Source: Piliocolobus tephrosceles (Eukaryota; Chordata; Mammalia; Primates; Cercopithecidae). Taken from it: a stretch of DNA of 64,000 nt. The stretch spans positions 102,335,211-102,399,210 of the forward strand of contig NC_045436.1 of the NCBI RefSeq assembly GCF_002776525.5. Direction: 5' to 3'. The position numbers were made by a program, and so were the translations under genes. The notes below the pieces were generated by a model. That model was not told the DNA's origin. It ran no database searches and was given only the letters and a program-made list of their open reading frames with translations. Positions 61,901-64,000 of this stretch are shown here, piece by piece. The stretch's first letter is position 1, and the number at the start of each line of letters is the position of its first letter.

Positions 61901-63264
61901 CCACCTGGATAAGTAAAATAGCATTTCATTAATTAAGAAGAATGCTAAGAAAATAGATTCATTTTCAGGACTTAACAGTATAAAATCATTTAAAGTAACT
62001 ACCAAATTTGGTCCACCAAATGAAGAGGGAGAAAAAAAAATACAGAGGAACAAAAGCAAGTGGTTGAAGGTTTCAAAATCAAGTTTTTATTACATTTCTG
62101 TATAGGAAGATACATGATTAAAAATAATATATTATAAATATAATACATGTTAGAAATGTATGATAATGGCCAGGTGCAGTGGCTGGCTCATGCTAGTAAT
62201 CCCAGCACTTTGGGAGGCCAAGGTGGGCAGATCACCTGAGGTTGGAAGTTGGAGACCAGCCTGGCCAACATGGTGAAACCCCATCTCTACTAAATATACA
62301 AAAATTAGCCAGGTGTGGTGATGGGTGCCTGTAATCCCAGCTATGTGATAGGCTGAGGCAGGAGAATTGCTTGACTCTGGGAGGCGGAGTTTGCAATGAG
62401 CCGAGATCATGCCATTGCATTCCAGCCTGGGTGACAAAAGCAAAACTCCATCTCAAAAAAAAAAAAAAAAAAAAAAGCCAGGTGCGGTGGCTCCTGCCTG
62501 TAATCCCAGCACTTTGGTAGGCTGGGGCAAGAAGATCACTTCTTGCCTAGGAGTTCGAGACCAGCATGGGCAACACAGGGAGACCCCCATCTCTACAAGA
62601 AATAAAAAATAAACTAGCGAGGCATGGTGGCACACGCCTGTAGTCCCAGCTACTTGGGAGACTGAGGCAGGAGGATCACTTGAGCCCGGGAAGTCAACGT
62701 TGCAGTGAGCCACGATAGTACCACTGCACTCCAGCCTAGGCCTCACAGCAAGACCCTGTCTCAAAACAACAACAAAAACTTCCAAAGACCATTATAGATA
62801 ATTTGGTAAACTCCCTGACTCAAAATGTACTTCAACAAAATAAATTTTATGTTCAGGCTAAAGAATAAGAGTGAAAACCACTAGAAATCAGATGTTTATA
62901 CAACAAATTTAAAACGCAATTTCCACCCCTCCCCCATCAGATCTCTTTGGTAATGTAAGCGCTAAATATGACATAGAAAGTCAGCTTCCTCAGTAAAAAA
63001 TGTCTTGTAATACTTGCATTTCAATTTGGAAGGAAAAAACAACTCAGATGGTTATATACATCAGGCTTGGTTTCTTGATTAGCTAACAAATTTAGAGATC
63101 TCAGTGAGAACTGATTTTATTCACACATTGTTTTGCTCTTCTAAGGTACTGTAAAAGGTTGGTGTAATGATCTGTTACCTGTCCTGTATTTCTCAGTGTT
63201 TCCACAGCTTGCTTATGGGTGGCTCCTTCTAGACTAACTCCATTGACAGCTAGGACGCGATCAC
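9807..63264 (-). CDS. PTPN13: PTPN13, tyrosine-protein phosphatase non-receptor type 13, C-terminal part (22 exons, 5' end outside window)
   Basis: Large cytosolic, cortex-associated phosphatase that removes phosphate from tyrosine; known in the family as a PDZ scaffold that binds C-terminal tails such as that of Fas. Join on the minus strand, from 63264 down: 63179-63264, 61745-61904, 60122-60336, 59906-60004, 58188-58552, 56776-56959, 55178-55336, 54494-54665, 54184-54394, 50370-50440, 48585-48646, 45818-45911, 45009-45146, 44454-44542, 31769-31824, 29498-29601, 20816-20964, 19313-19403, 16528-16865, 14412-14627, 12980-13042, 9807-9902. Seen: all splice phases agree and there is no internal stop. 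Counting back from the stop gives residues ~1414-2485 with human numbering (Cys2408, Asp2378). The KIND and FERM domains, PDZ1 and the start of PDZ2 lie beyond 64000. A few residues differ from the human protein as I remember it (for example SLSGGHD in PDZ5), fitting a non-human primate orthologue. The gene looks intact. Confidence 0.97.
10070..10364 (+). mobile_element. AluS-like SINE
   Basis: Full plus-strand Alu in the last intron of PTPN13 (antisense to it). Flanks agaaacagggtgta / gaagcagggtata. Confidence 0.93.
10650..10938 (+). mobile_element. AluS-like SINE with internal deletion
   Basis: Plus-strand Alu lacking the middle 'aaaatacaaaaattagc' segment (ctctactaaa joins agtgtggtgg). 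Confidence 0.9.
10939..10983. repeat. (TA)n(CA)n microsatellite
   Basis: Grows out of the A tail of the preceding Alu. Confidence 0.95.
11430..12125 (+). mobile_element. LINE-2 3' fragment
   Basis: Contains the L2 landmarks in order: 'ctgcctgaaaggctcttgtcc', then 'gtgctccaggcacctagaa', 'aagcactcaataaata' and 'tgttgaatgaa'. Confidence 0.8.
12980..13042 (-). CDS. PTPN13: PTPN13 exon u (phosphatase domain, 63 nt)
   Basis: 63 nt, exactly 21 codons, about residues 2434-2454. Acceptor gacag, donor gtgagt. Reads FDISDLVRCMRLQRHGMVQT and one Glu, the helix and the start of the Q-loop (MVQTEDQY) that positions the catalytic water. Phase 0 at both ends. Confidence 0.96.
13626..13931 (+). mobile_element. 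AluY, Old World monkey type
   Basis: Young full-length Alu with ctcaagcctg, gcgaggtggcggg and gagatccggccactgc. Flanks taataatttttt. Confidence 0.93.
14412..14627 (-). CDS. PTPN13: PTPN13 exon t (catalytic exon: WPD loop and P-loop)
   Basis: 216 nt, exactly 72 codons, about residues 2362-2433. Acceptor tttcag, donor gtgagt. Contains the WPD loop (FTAWPDHDTPSQ, general acid Asp2378) and the phosphate-binding loop HCSAGIGRSGT with nucleophile Cys2408 and Arg2414. All residues needed for catalysis are present. An Alu inserted about 80 nt upstream of the acceptor on the transcript. Phase 0 at both ends. Confidence 0.98.
14709..14996 (-). mobile_element. AluS-like SINE near the catalytic exon
   Basis: Minus-strand Alu (sense to PTPN13) about 80 nt upstream of the catalytic-exon acceptor. 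Flanks acaatgaattctt / acaattaattctt. Confidence 0.92.
15220..15690 (+). mobile_element. LINE-2 fragment
   Basis: Resembles the L2 3' region: 'tttctgactggaatggtttt', 'cctcaaatgccattttctc', 'aatgtaagctccgtgaggtt'. Old and diverged. Confidence 0.6.
16528..16865 (-). CDS. PTPN13: PTPN13 exon s (phosphatase domain, central part)
   Basis: 338 nt, about residues 2249-2361. Acceptor cacag, donor gtaagg. Holds conserved PTP motifs: DATRVPL, DEGGYINASFI, YIACQGPLPSTVGDFWQMIW, VIAMMTQEVEGEKIKCQRYW. These build the central sheet and helices of the catalytic fold. Phase 1 in, phase 0 out. Confidence 0.97.
17019..17288 (+). mobile_element. AluY, Old World monkey type, 5'-truncated
   Basis: Starts inside the left arm at gggaggccgagtcgg; carries the cercopithecid changes and ends in a long A tail. 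Confidence 0.92.
17289..18505. other. Intron DNA, A/T-rich
   Basis: No coding exon found. 17940-18380 may be a decayed L2 piece, not certain. Confidence 0.35.
18509..18809 (-). mobile_element. AluS-like SINE
   Basis: Minus-strand Alu. Flanks aaaatgactgctttt / aaaatgattgttttt. Confidence 0.92.
19313..19403 (-). CDS. PTPN13: PTPN13 exon r (start of phosphatase domain)
   Basis: 91 nt, about residues 2219-2249. Acceptor ttacag, donor gtaagt. Reads NLQELKPLDQCLIGQTKENR, then RKNRYKNILPY. KNRYKNILPYD is the conserved phosphotyrosine-recognition loop of classical PTPs. Phase 0 in, phase 1 out (split Tyr). Confidence 0.96.
19623..19830. repeat. Source copy of a ~208-bp interspersed duplication
   Basis: Intron sequence, near-identical to 21103-21312. 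It sits in its native context between exons r and q. Confidence 0.93.
20816..20964 (-). CDS. PTPN13: PTPN13 exon q (segment before the phosphatase domain)
   Basis: 149 nt, about residues 2169-2218. Acceptor attag, donor gtaagt. Reads HSFLTNEELAVLPVVKVLPS and ends ...GIPSKELE. This region precedes and caps the N-terminal helices of the catalytic domain. Phase 1 in, phase 0 out. Confidence 0.95.
20996..21068. repeat. Direct repeat bracketing an Alu cluster, left copy
   Basis: gaacagattta...tgaactaatttcagcc...tacaaaagggaa, matching 22107-22181 at about 85% by eye. Confidence 0.85.
21072..21592 (-). mobile_element. Old Alu split by a templated insertion
   Basis: Alu parts 21072-21102 (gagatagaatcttgttct) and 21313-21592 (gtcgcctaggatggagta onward) are one Alu interrupted by 21103-21312. 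Confidence 0.88.
21103..21312 (+). repeat. Inserted copy of 19623-19830
   Basis: About 98% identical to the source, same orientation. Differences seen: two extra bases (aaagtgatg for aatgatg) and two substitutions. No A tail. Confidence 0.93.
21600..21792. repeat. (TA)n/(TG)n/(CA)n microsatellite with a partial duplication
   Basis: Alternating TA and TG runs, then a second 'acctggctaggaaagtcttta' and a (CA)n run. Confidence 0.9.
21793..22066 (-). mobile_element. Old Alu, second of the cluster
   Basis: Minus-strand Alu starting ggtctgattttgtagcccag, lacking its poly(T), which is replaced by the (CA)n run. Confidence 0.88.
22107..22181. repeat. Direct repeat bracketing an Alu cluster, right copy
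   Basis: See 20996-21068. Confidence 0.85.
22182..24116. other. Intron DNA without recognised features
   Basis: A/T-rich single-copy-looking sequence; a short CA-rich run near 22674. No exon-like splice pair found. Confidence 0.4.
24117..24415 (-). mobile_element. AluS-like SINE
   Basis: Minus-strand Alu with a small deletion (agtagctgggtgcccgcc). Forms an inverted pair with the next Alu. Confidence 0.91.
24647..24951 (+). mobile_element. AluS-like SINE
   Basis: Plus-strand Alu with long A tail, 230 nt from an oppositely oriented copy. Confidence 0.92.
25123..25423 (-). mobile_element. AluY inserted in the L1 5' UTR
   Basis: Minus-strand Alu flanked by tctgcattttc on both sides, so it landed after the L1. 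Confidence 0.92.
26394..26681 (+). pseudogene. L1 ORF1 (RNA-binding protein), truncated by stop
   Basis: Begins MGKKQCRKAGNSKNQ, the usual start of primate L1 ORF1, and enters the coiled-coil region (DLKEELHNQCKETKN). A stop follows at 95 residues where the family has about 338. Later parts continue in other frames (26849-27248). Confidence 0.9.
27469..29257 (+). pseudogene. L1 ORF2 (endonuclease / reverse transcriptase), broken and truncated
   Basis: Starts MTGSSSHITILTLNVNGLNG, the endonuclease start. Frameshift near 27680; frame resumes at 27972 (endonuclease end, SDHSAI motif present). A deletion near 29028 precedes the RT start (SMDAEKAFDKIQQP), and sequence ends at 29257. Confidence 0.9.
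29258..29355 (+). mobile_element. 3' fragment of an Alu fused to the L1
   Basis: Starts in mid-Alu (gcctgtaatcccagctactc) directly after L1 RT sequence and runs to cactgcactctcag. No 5' Alu half. Confidence 0.9.
29496..29497 (-). promoter_or_regulatory. Non-canonical GC 5' splice site
   Basis: Transcript reads AAAG|gcaagaatt. Apart from position +2 it fits the strong consensus seen in GC-AG introns. The partner acceptor is at 20965-20966. Confidence 0.85.
29498..29601 (-). CDS. PTPN13: PTPN13 exon p (acidic linker, GC splice donor)
   Basis: 104 nt, about residues 2134-2169. Acceptor catag. Contains the acidic run QEKKTDDDEITWGSDELPTE and ends ...DSDK plus one base. The only junction that keeps phase with the next exon (split Asp, G|AT) is AAAG|gcaaga, so the intron begins with GC rather than GT. 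Phase 2 in, phase 1 out. Confidence 0.93.
31188..31622 (-). mobile_element. Alu with a duplicated arm
   Basis: A full minus-strand Alu (31188-31485) followed by an extra 137-nt piece (gtctttttagtagagatggg ... gcacctggcc) repeating the 5' arm. Outer flanks aaaattttaaaac / aaaaatttaaaac, so one insertion unit. Confidence 0.9.
31703..31733. repeat. (GACA)n microsatellite
   Basis: Seven-odd units of agac, 37 nt from exon o. Confidence 0.95.
31769..31824 (-). CDS. PTPN13: PTPN13 exon o (56-nt linker exon)
   Basis: 56 nt, about residues 2116-2134. Acceptor ttgtag, donor gtaaga. Reads PTKMNGCEEYCEEKVKSE; as I remember it, human has Ala at the first position. Small exon flanked by L1- and Alu-rich introns, with a (GACA)n run only 37 nt downstream of the donor on the transcript. 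Phase 0 in, phase 2 out. Confidence 0.92.
32057..32350 (-). mobile_element. AluJ-like SINE
   Basis: Old, diverged minus-strand Alu (tattgcctgggctggagtcc). Confidence 0.85.
33345..34187 (-). mobile_element. Retrocopy inserted in the L1 (contains antisense old L1 and Alu)
   Basis: Bounded by a perfect 13-bp duplication aatgatcaccatt (33332-33344, 34188-34200), as expected of the L1 target. A T run follows the left copy, and on the minus strand AATAAA (33368-33373) precedes the A tail by 13 nt. So a polyadenylated minus-strand RNA was copied in. Its content is an old L1 RT segment and an Alu, both in plus orientation, antisense in that RNA. Confidence 0.88.
33656..33952 (+). mobile_element. AluS-like SINE inside the retrocopy
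   Basis: Plus-strand Alu with its own flanks agaagggaactt / agaagggcactt, so it was in the parent sequence before that was copied, or it landed later. Confidence 0.88.
36180..37510 (-). pseudogene. L1 ORF2, endonuclease part, start codon lost
   Basis: Frame of 318 residues at 36370-37326 (KKAGVAVLVSDKTDFKPTKI onward, with SDHSAI) is the endonuclease domain. The normal start near 37500 reads ATA ACA GGA instead of ATG ACA GGA, and frameshifts lie at both ends. The remainder of ORF2 runs to about 32800 with many breaks. Confidence 0.88.
37595..38580 (-). pseudogene. L1 ORF1, broken
   Basis: Begins MGRNQSRRAENSKNQSTS; open for 135 residues (38173-38580) through the coiled coil, then stops. C-terminal part reappears in other frames (37904-38095 and 37595-37828). 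Confidence 0.88.
39690..40110 (+). mobile_element. LINE-2 3' fragment
   Basis: 'cctgaattatctggcccctg', 'taagctctaccaaggcagg' and 'tgtgtgcccacac' in L2 order. Confidence 0.65.
40111..41160. other. Intron DNA, nothing recognised
   Basis: A/T-rich, no exon-like splice pair and no repeat family recognised. Confidence 0.4.
41160..41580 (+). mobile_element. LINE-2 fragment
   Basis: 'taacaccttgcctatcttt', 'atggaatgctttttcctagc', 'ctttgtagctcccactgaac': L2-like order, diverged. Confidence 0.55.
41581..42770. other. Intron DNA, nothing recognised
   Basis: A/T-rich; no exon or young repeat. 42480-42620 (atggccaatttaataaatt...) may be an old L1 remnant. Confidence 0.35.
42771..43070 (-). mobile_element. 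AluS-like SINE
   Basis: Minus-strand Alu flanked by gggacctgc / gggactta. Confidence 0.92.
43269..43575 (-). mobile_element. AluS-like SINE
   Basis: Minus-strand Alu, poly(T) interrupted by G, ending gcgctcagcc. Confidence 0.91.
44454..44542 (-). CDS. PTPN13: PTPN13 exon n (linker)
   Basis: 89 nt, about residues 2086-2115. Acceptor ctctcag, donor gtagca (weak). Reads TLKMNGKLSAERTEDTDCDG and ends ...PEYLTE. Phase 1 in, phase 0 out. It precedes the longest intron of the window, 12.6 kb, which holds a whole L1. Confidence 0.92.
45009..45146 (-). CDS. PTPN13: PTPN13 exon m (acidic linker)
   Basis: 138 nt, about residues 2040-2086. Acceptor ttcaag, donor gtacat. Strongly acidic: ESYIQEDDIYDDPQEAEVIQ, followed by an amphipathic Leu/Val-rich stretch (SLLDVVDEEAQNLL) that may form a helix (inference). 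Phase 1 at both ends (split Glu, split Gly). Confidence 0.94.
45818..45911 (-). CDS. PTPN13: PTPN13 exon l (linker; has a second in-frame donor)
   Basis: 94 nt, about residues 2009-2040. Acceptor ctttag, donor gtagtt. Starts VDGEEINEISYPKGKCSTYQ. The donor used by the family protein (after ...LSK) is a weak match, while 51 nt further on (exon would start at 45767) there is a better site, cag|gtaatt, in the same phase and with no stop between. Phase 0 in, phase 1 out. See findings. Confidence 0.92.
46370..46694. repeat. 165-bp tandem duplication, two copies
   Basis: Unit starts gtctattacatggatatagt at 46370 and again at 46535. The second copy is about 160 bp with one 5-bp loss and several substitutions. 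Confidence 0.93.
46695..47805. other. Intron DNA, nothing recognised
   Basis: A/T-rich single-copy-looking sequence; no exon found. Confidence 0.4.
47806..48093 (-). mobile_element. AluY-like SINE
   Basis: Minus-strand Alu with a perfect 15-bp flank, ggtaaagcattttct, on both sides; a young insertion. Confidence 0.94.
48585..48646 (-). CDS. PTPN13: PTPN13 exon k (linker)
   Basis: 62 nt, about residues 1988-2008. Acceptor tttcag, donor gtaaga. Ser-rich linker reading SYSVGSCSQPALTANDSFST. Small exon of a chain of short linker exons between PDZ5 and the phosphatase domain. Phase 1 in, phase 0 out. Confidence 0.92.
48869..49142 (-). mobile_element. Alu SINE, 5'-truncated
   Basis: Minus-strand Alu lacking the last ~15 bases of the head (stops at ggcgtgag). 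Flanks aaaagctaatttctt. Confidence 0.91.
49880..50345 (-). mobile_element. Old L1 3' fragment (L1M/HAL1-like)
   Basis: Complement of an L1 3' region: 'atagaatcatacagtatga', 'tattgctgtgtagtttttca', 'aagctgttttccaaaatgg' in order. Confidence 0.65.
50370..50440 (-). CDS. PTPN13: PTPN13 exon j (linker after PDZ5)
   Basis: 71 nt, about residues 1964-1988. Acceptor cacag, donor gtaagg. Short Ser/Pro/Lys-rich linker beginning NDLPVVPSSKRS. A truncated Alu starts about 20-30 nt upstream of its acceptor on the transcript side, leaving only a short unique stretch with a T run for splicing signals. Phase 2 in, phase 1 out. Confidence 0.92.
50461..50724 (-). mobile_element. Truncated Alu next to exon j
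   Basis: Minus-strand Alu head and middle; the poly(A) end and the last part of the right arm are missing. Its broken edge lies about 20-30 nt from the exon acceptor. Confidence 0.85.
50725..52239. other. Intron DNA with possible LTR remnant
   Basis: No exon found. 51618-51665 shares 'ataaac.aagg.gtatg.gg' and 'agtctctaga' with the LTR at 52531, so an old LTR piece may lie here. Confidence 0.35.
52240..52745 (+). mobile_element. ERVL-MaLR (MLT1-type) solo LTR
   Basis: Begins tgtggtaggcagaataatcc, contains 'ggattatctgggtgggcccg' and 'gaaggaatgcagccctgctg', ends 'aggaaactaatac'. Whole LTR length, diverged. The family is clear, the exact name less so. Confidence 0.65.
52935..53305 (-). mobile_element. 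MER2/Tigger-like DNA transposon
   Basis: Contains 'tggtccccaacttacaatgg' at one end, 'tagtctaggctaggctaata' inside and a matching GTAACCCCACTG... end, as in short non-autonomous Tigger elements. No transposase. Confidence 0.7.
53594..53903 (+). mobile_element. AluS-like SINE
   Basis: Plus-strand Alu with A tail, flanks ccaataaat. Confidence 0.92.
54184..54394 (-). CDS. PTPN13: PTPN13 exon i (PDZ5)
   Basis: 211 nt, about residues 1894-1964. Acceptor ttcaag, donor gtactc. Together with the previous exon it forms the ELGF-type binding loop (LGFSLSGGHD), then the strand VVYISDIN, the NLQLLDVIHYVNG strand and the TLEEVNRAL helix of PDZ5. As I recall, human has Cys where this copy has Ser in SLSGG. 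Phase 1 in, phase 2 out (split Arg). Confidence 0.95.
54494..54665 (-). CDS. PTPN13: PTPN13 exon h (end of PDZ4, start of PDZ5)
   Basis: 172 nt, about residues 1837-1894. Acceptor ttgtag, donor gtaatg. VNDTDVTNMTHTDAVNLLRA is the last part of PDZ4; after a short Pro-rich hinge (LELPRIPMLPHLLPD) it enters the first strand of PDZ5 with CNKEELG. PDZ4 and PDZ5 are therefore close neighbours. Phase 0 in, phase 1 out. Confidence 0.95.
55178..55336 (-). CDS. PTPN13: PTPN13 exon g (PDZ4, first two thirds)
   Basis: 159 nt, exactly 53 codons, about residues 1784-1836. Acceptor ccttag, donor gtgaga. Begins EVELLITLIKSEKGSLGFTV; SLGF is the carboxylate-binding loop of PDZ4. The rest carries the GCYVHDVIQDPAKSDGRLKP segment typical of PDZ folds. 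Phase 0 at both ends. Confidence 0.95.
55340..56775. other. Intron DNA with possible MIR/L2 remnants
   Basis: 56395-56590 (ggtgctttacatatgttatt, tttaatcttcaccacag, ttggtccatagg) reads like an ancient mammalian SINE. 55716-55772 is a 29-bp tandem pair (catatttctaaaca.atgcaa). Confidence 0.45.
56776..56959 (-). CDS. PTPN13: PTPN13 exon f (linker before PDZ4)
   Basis: 184 nt, about residues 1722-1783. Acceptor ctgtag, donor gtaagt. Starts NPSSPLPPDMAPGQSYQPQ, then a His/Tyr-rich patch (MDKYHIHHISEQ), and ends with an acidic stretch just before the first strand of PDZ4. Phase 2 in, phase 0 out. Confidence 0.93.
57166..57461 (-). mobile_element. AluS-like SINE
   Basis: Minus-strand Alu flanked by taggttctttttt / taggttctatttt. 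Confidence 0.92.
57462..58180. other. Intron DNA, nothing recognised
   Basis: No exon or repeat family recognised. Confidence 0.4.
58188..58552 (-). CDS. PTPN13: PTPN13 exon e (Ser-rich linker between PDZ3 and PDZ4)
   Basis: 365 nt, about residues 1601-1722, the largest exon here. Acceptor ttacag, donor gtatca. The sequence is low in hydrophobics and rich in Ser, with SRRDSYSDSSGSGEDD in the middle, an acidic Ser cluster resembling casein kinase sites (inference). It is a disordered spacer with no known catalytic role. Phase 0 in, phase 2 out (split Ser). Confidence 0.93.
58850..59100 (-). mobile_element. Old L1 3' fragment
   Basis: 'gtataatggtccagtggatg ... ccttttattggacatagagt ... tccaaattgttttctaaaa' resembles the complement of an old L1/HAL1 3' end. 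Confidence 0.45.
59570..59850 (+). mobile_element. Possible LTR remnant
   Basis: Pyrimidine-rich block ending 'tttccaaataaacctgcttc', typical of an ERV LTR poly(A) region. Not named. Confidence 0.35.
59906..60004 (-). CDS. PTPN13: PTPN13 exon d (end of PDZ3)
   Basis: 99 nt, exactly 33 codons, about residues 1568-1600. Acceptor ccccag, donor gtgaga. It encodes the second helix and last strand of PDZ3 (EVISALRGTAPEVFLLLCRP), then a proline-rich stretch into the linker. Phase 0 at both ends. Confidence 0.95.
60122..60336 (-). CDS. PTPN13: PTPN13 exon c (PDZ3 core)
   Basis: 215 nt, about residues 1496-1567. Acceptor ctccag, donor gtgagc. It starts ENTFEVKLLKNSSGLGFSFS; the GLGF motif is the carboxylate-binding loop of PDZ3. 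It continues with the GQPAAESGKIDVGD segment and the VNGASLKGLS strand-helix. Phase 1 in, phase 0 out. Confidence 0.96.
60626..60765 (+). mobile_element. FLAM / left Alu monomer
   Basis: Only the left Alu arm (ggtcgggcacagcgtctcac ... aatctctacaaaagc) followed by an A-rich tail. Confidence 0.85.
61089..61409 (+). mobile_element. AluS-like SINE
   Basis: Plus-strand Alu with an A-rich tail ending in (AAAAAC) units. Confidence 0.92.
61745..61904 (-). CDS. PTPN13: PTPN13 exon b (last strand of PDZ2 and linker)
   Basis: 160 nt, about residues 1443-1495. Acceptor cag at 61905-61907, donor gtcagg, which is a weak match to consensus. It begins VVHLLLEKGQ, the final beta strand of PDZ2, then a polar linker with a KVKKTTQVKD patch leading to PDZ3. 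Phase 0 in, phase 1 out (split Glu). Confidence 0.93.
62167..62477 (+). mobile_element. AluS-like SINE, first of a head-to-tail pair
   Basis: Plus-strand Alu with an extra 'ggct' in the left arm; its A tail abuts the next Alu. Confidence 0.92.
62478..62779 (+). mobile_element. AluJ/S-like SINE, second of the pair
   Basis: Begins gccaggtgcggtggctcctg right after the A run of the first Alu and ends in (CAA)n. Confidence 0.9.
62780..63178. other. Intron DNA, nothing recognised
   Basis: Short unique stretch before exon a. Confidence 0.4.
63179..63264 (-). CDS. PTPN13: PTPN13 exon a (end of PDZ2, first exon in window)
   Basis: 86 nt, about residues 1414-1442. Starts after an acceptor ending tttttag and ends before donor gtaaca. 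It reads GDRVLAVNGVSLEGATHKQ and on through the second helix of PDZ2. The GD(R)VLAVNG strand and the helix with His are the peptide-binding half of this domain, which in the family binds C-terminal tails of partners such as Fas. Start phase 1 (split Gly), end phase 0. The exon with the carboxylate-binding loop of PDZ2 is upstream of the window. Confidence 0.95.
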
Positions 63265-63577
63265 CTAAAAATTAGGCAGTTATTTTGAAAGAAACAAATC
63301 ATAAATAAAAATCCTACATGTTCTTTTAAATCTTATGGCCTTATTTCACATTAATTTGTTTGAGGAGAGACTCAGGCAAACTCTGGAAGAAACTGTGTTA
63401 CAGAATTTCTTTAATATGTTATTTAATTTATTCCCCAATTTTATGGCTAATGTTAAGTATATTTTATAAACTTTATAAAAATAAGTTTAAATCAAGAGAC
63501 AAGATAAGTTGAACTATAAATATTTAGAGATTGGAGGAAAGTTCCTAGTTAGTTCTTACGAGAACTGTAGATATCAG

Positions 63578-63888
63578 GCTGGGTTCAGAGGCTCATGCTT
63601 GTAATCCCAACACTTTGGGAGGCCAAGGTGGGGGGGGGGATCACCTGAGGTCAGGAGTTCAAGACCAGCCTGGCCAACATGGTGAAAACCTGTCTTTACT
63701 AAAGACACAAAAATTAGTCGGTGGTGTGTGCCTGTAGTCCCAGCTACTTGGGCAGTTGAGGCACAGGAATCACTTGAACCCAGGAGGCGGAGGTTGCAGT
63801 GAGCCGAGATCGCACCACTGCACTCCAGCCTGGGTGACAGAGCAAGACTCTGTCTTGAAAAAACAAAACAAAACAAACAAAAAAACAA
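63578..63888 (+). mobile_element. AluS-like SINE
   Basis: Plus-strand Alu with a nine- to ten-base G run in its left arm (aaggtgggggggggga). Confidence 0.92.
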
Positions 63889-64000
63889 GTGTAGATGTCA
63901 GTGTTTTTACAGCAATTTGCTTCATAGTACGTGTAAAATATGAATGAAAGCACTGTCTAGATATTTTCTTTCCTTTTTAATTTTTTTAACTTCCCACACA

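Overview
The window is primate nuclear DNA, most likely from an Old World monkey. About 35 Alu copies and two L1 elements of primate type are present. Several AluY copies (1107, 13626, 17019) carry 'gctcaagcctg', 'gcgaggtggcggg' and 'gagatccggccactgcac', changes I associate with cercopithecid AluY lineages; the species assignment is inference. There is no bacterial-style gene content, and most open frames in the window are Alu or L1 sequence.

The only gene is PTPN13 (PTP-BAS / PTP-BL / FAP-1), on the minus strand. The window holds its last 22 coding exons, from the middle of PDZ2 (63264) to the stop codon (9807-9809). I placed every exon by its splice sites, reading-frame phase and family protein sequence. 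All phases join, and counting codons back from the stop puts the catalytic Cys at residue 2408 and the WPD-loop Asp at 2378, the numbers used for the 2485-residue human protein. So no codon is gained or lost over about 1070 residues. In transcription order the exons encode the end of PDZ2, PDZ3, a Ser-rich linker, PDZ4, PDZ5, an acidic linker, and the tyrosine phosphatase domain with HCSAGIGRSGT. One intron uses a GC donor, and one exon has a strong in-frame alternative donor.

Layout: 1-9200 is intergenic DNA beyond the PTPN13 3' end, with Alus, an old L1 piece, LTR-like pieces and a solo LTR with promoter-like boxes. From 9.2 to 21 kb lie the 3' UTR and phosphatase exons. From 21 to 29.5 kb is an intron with a rearranged Alu/microsatellite cluster and a 3'-truncated antisense L1. 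From 31.8 to 44.5 kb is a 12.6-kb intron filled by a near full-length sense-strand L1 that itself carries a retrocopy insertion. From 44 to 64 kb are the linker and PDZ exons, with Alus, a MaLR-type LTR and a Tigger/MER2-like transposon.

I found no undescribed gene system. The items most worth a second look are structural: a ~208-bp templated copy inserted in an Alu 1.3 kb from its source; a polyadenylated retrocopy of antisense L1+Alu sequence with a perfect 13-bp target-site duplication inside an L1; the GC-AG intron; the alternative exon-12 donor; a 165-bp tandem duplication; and a 3' L1-Alu deletion chimera.
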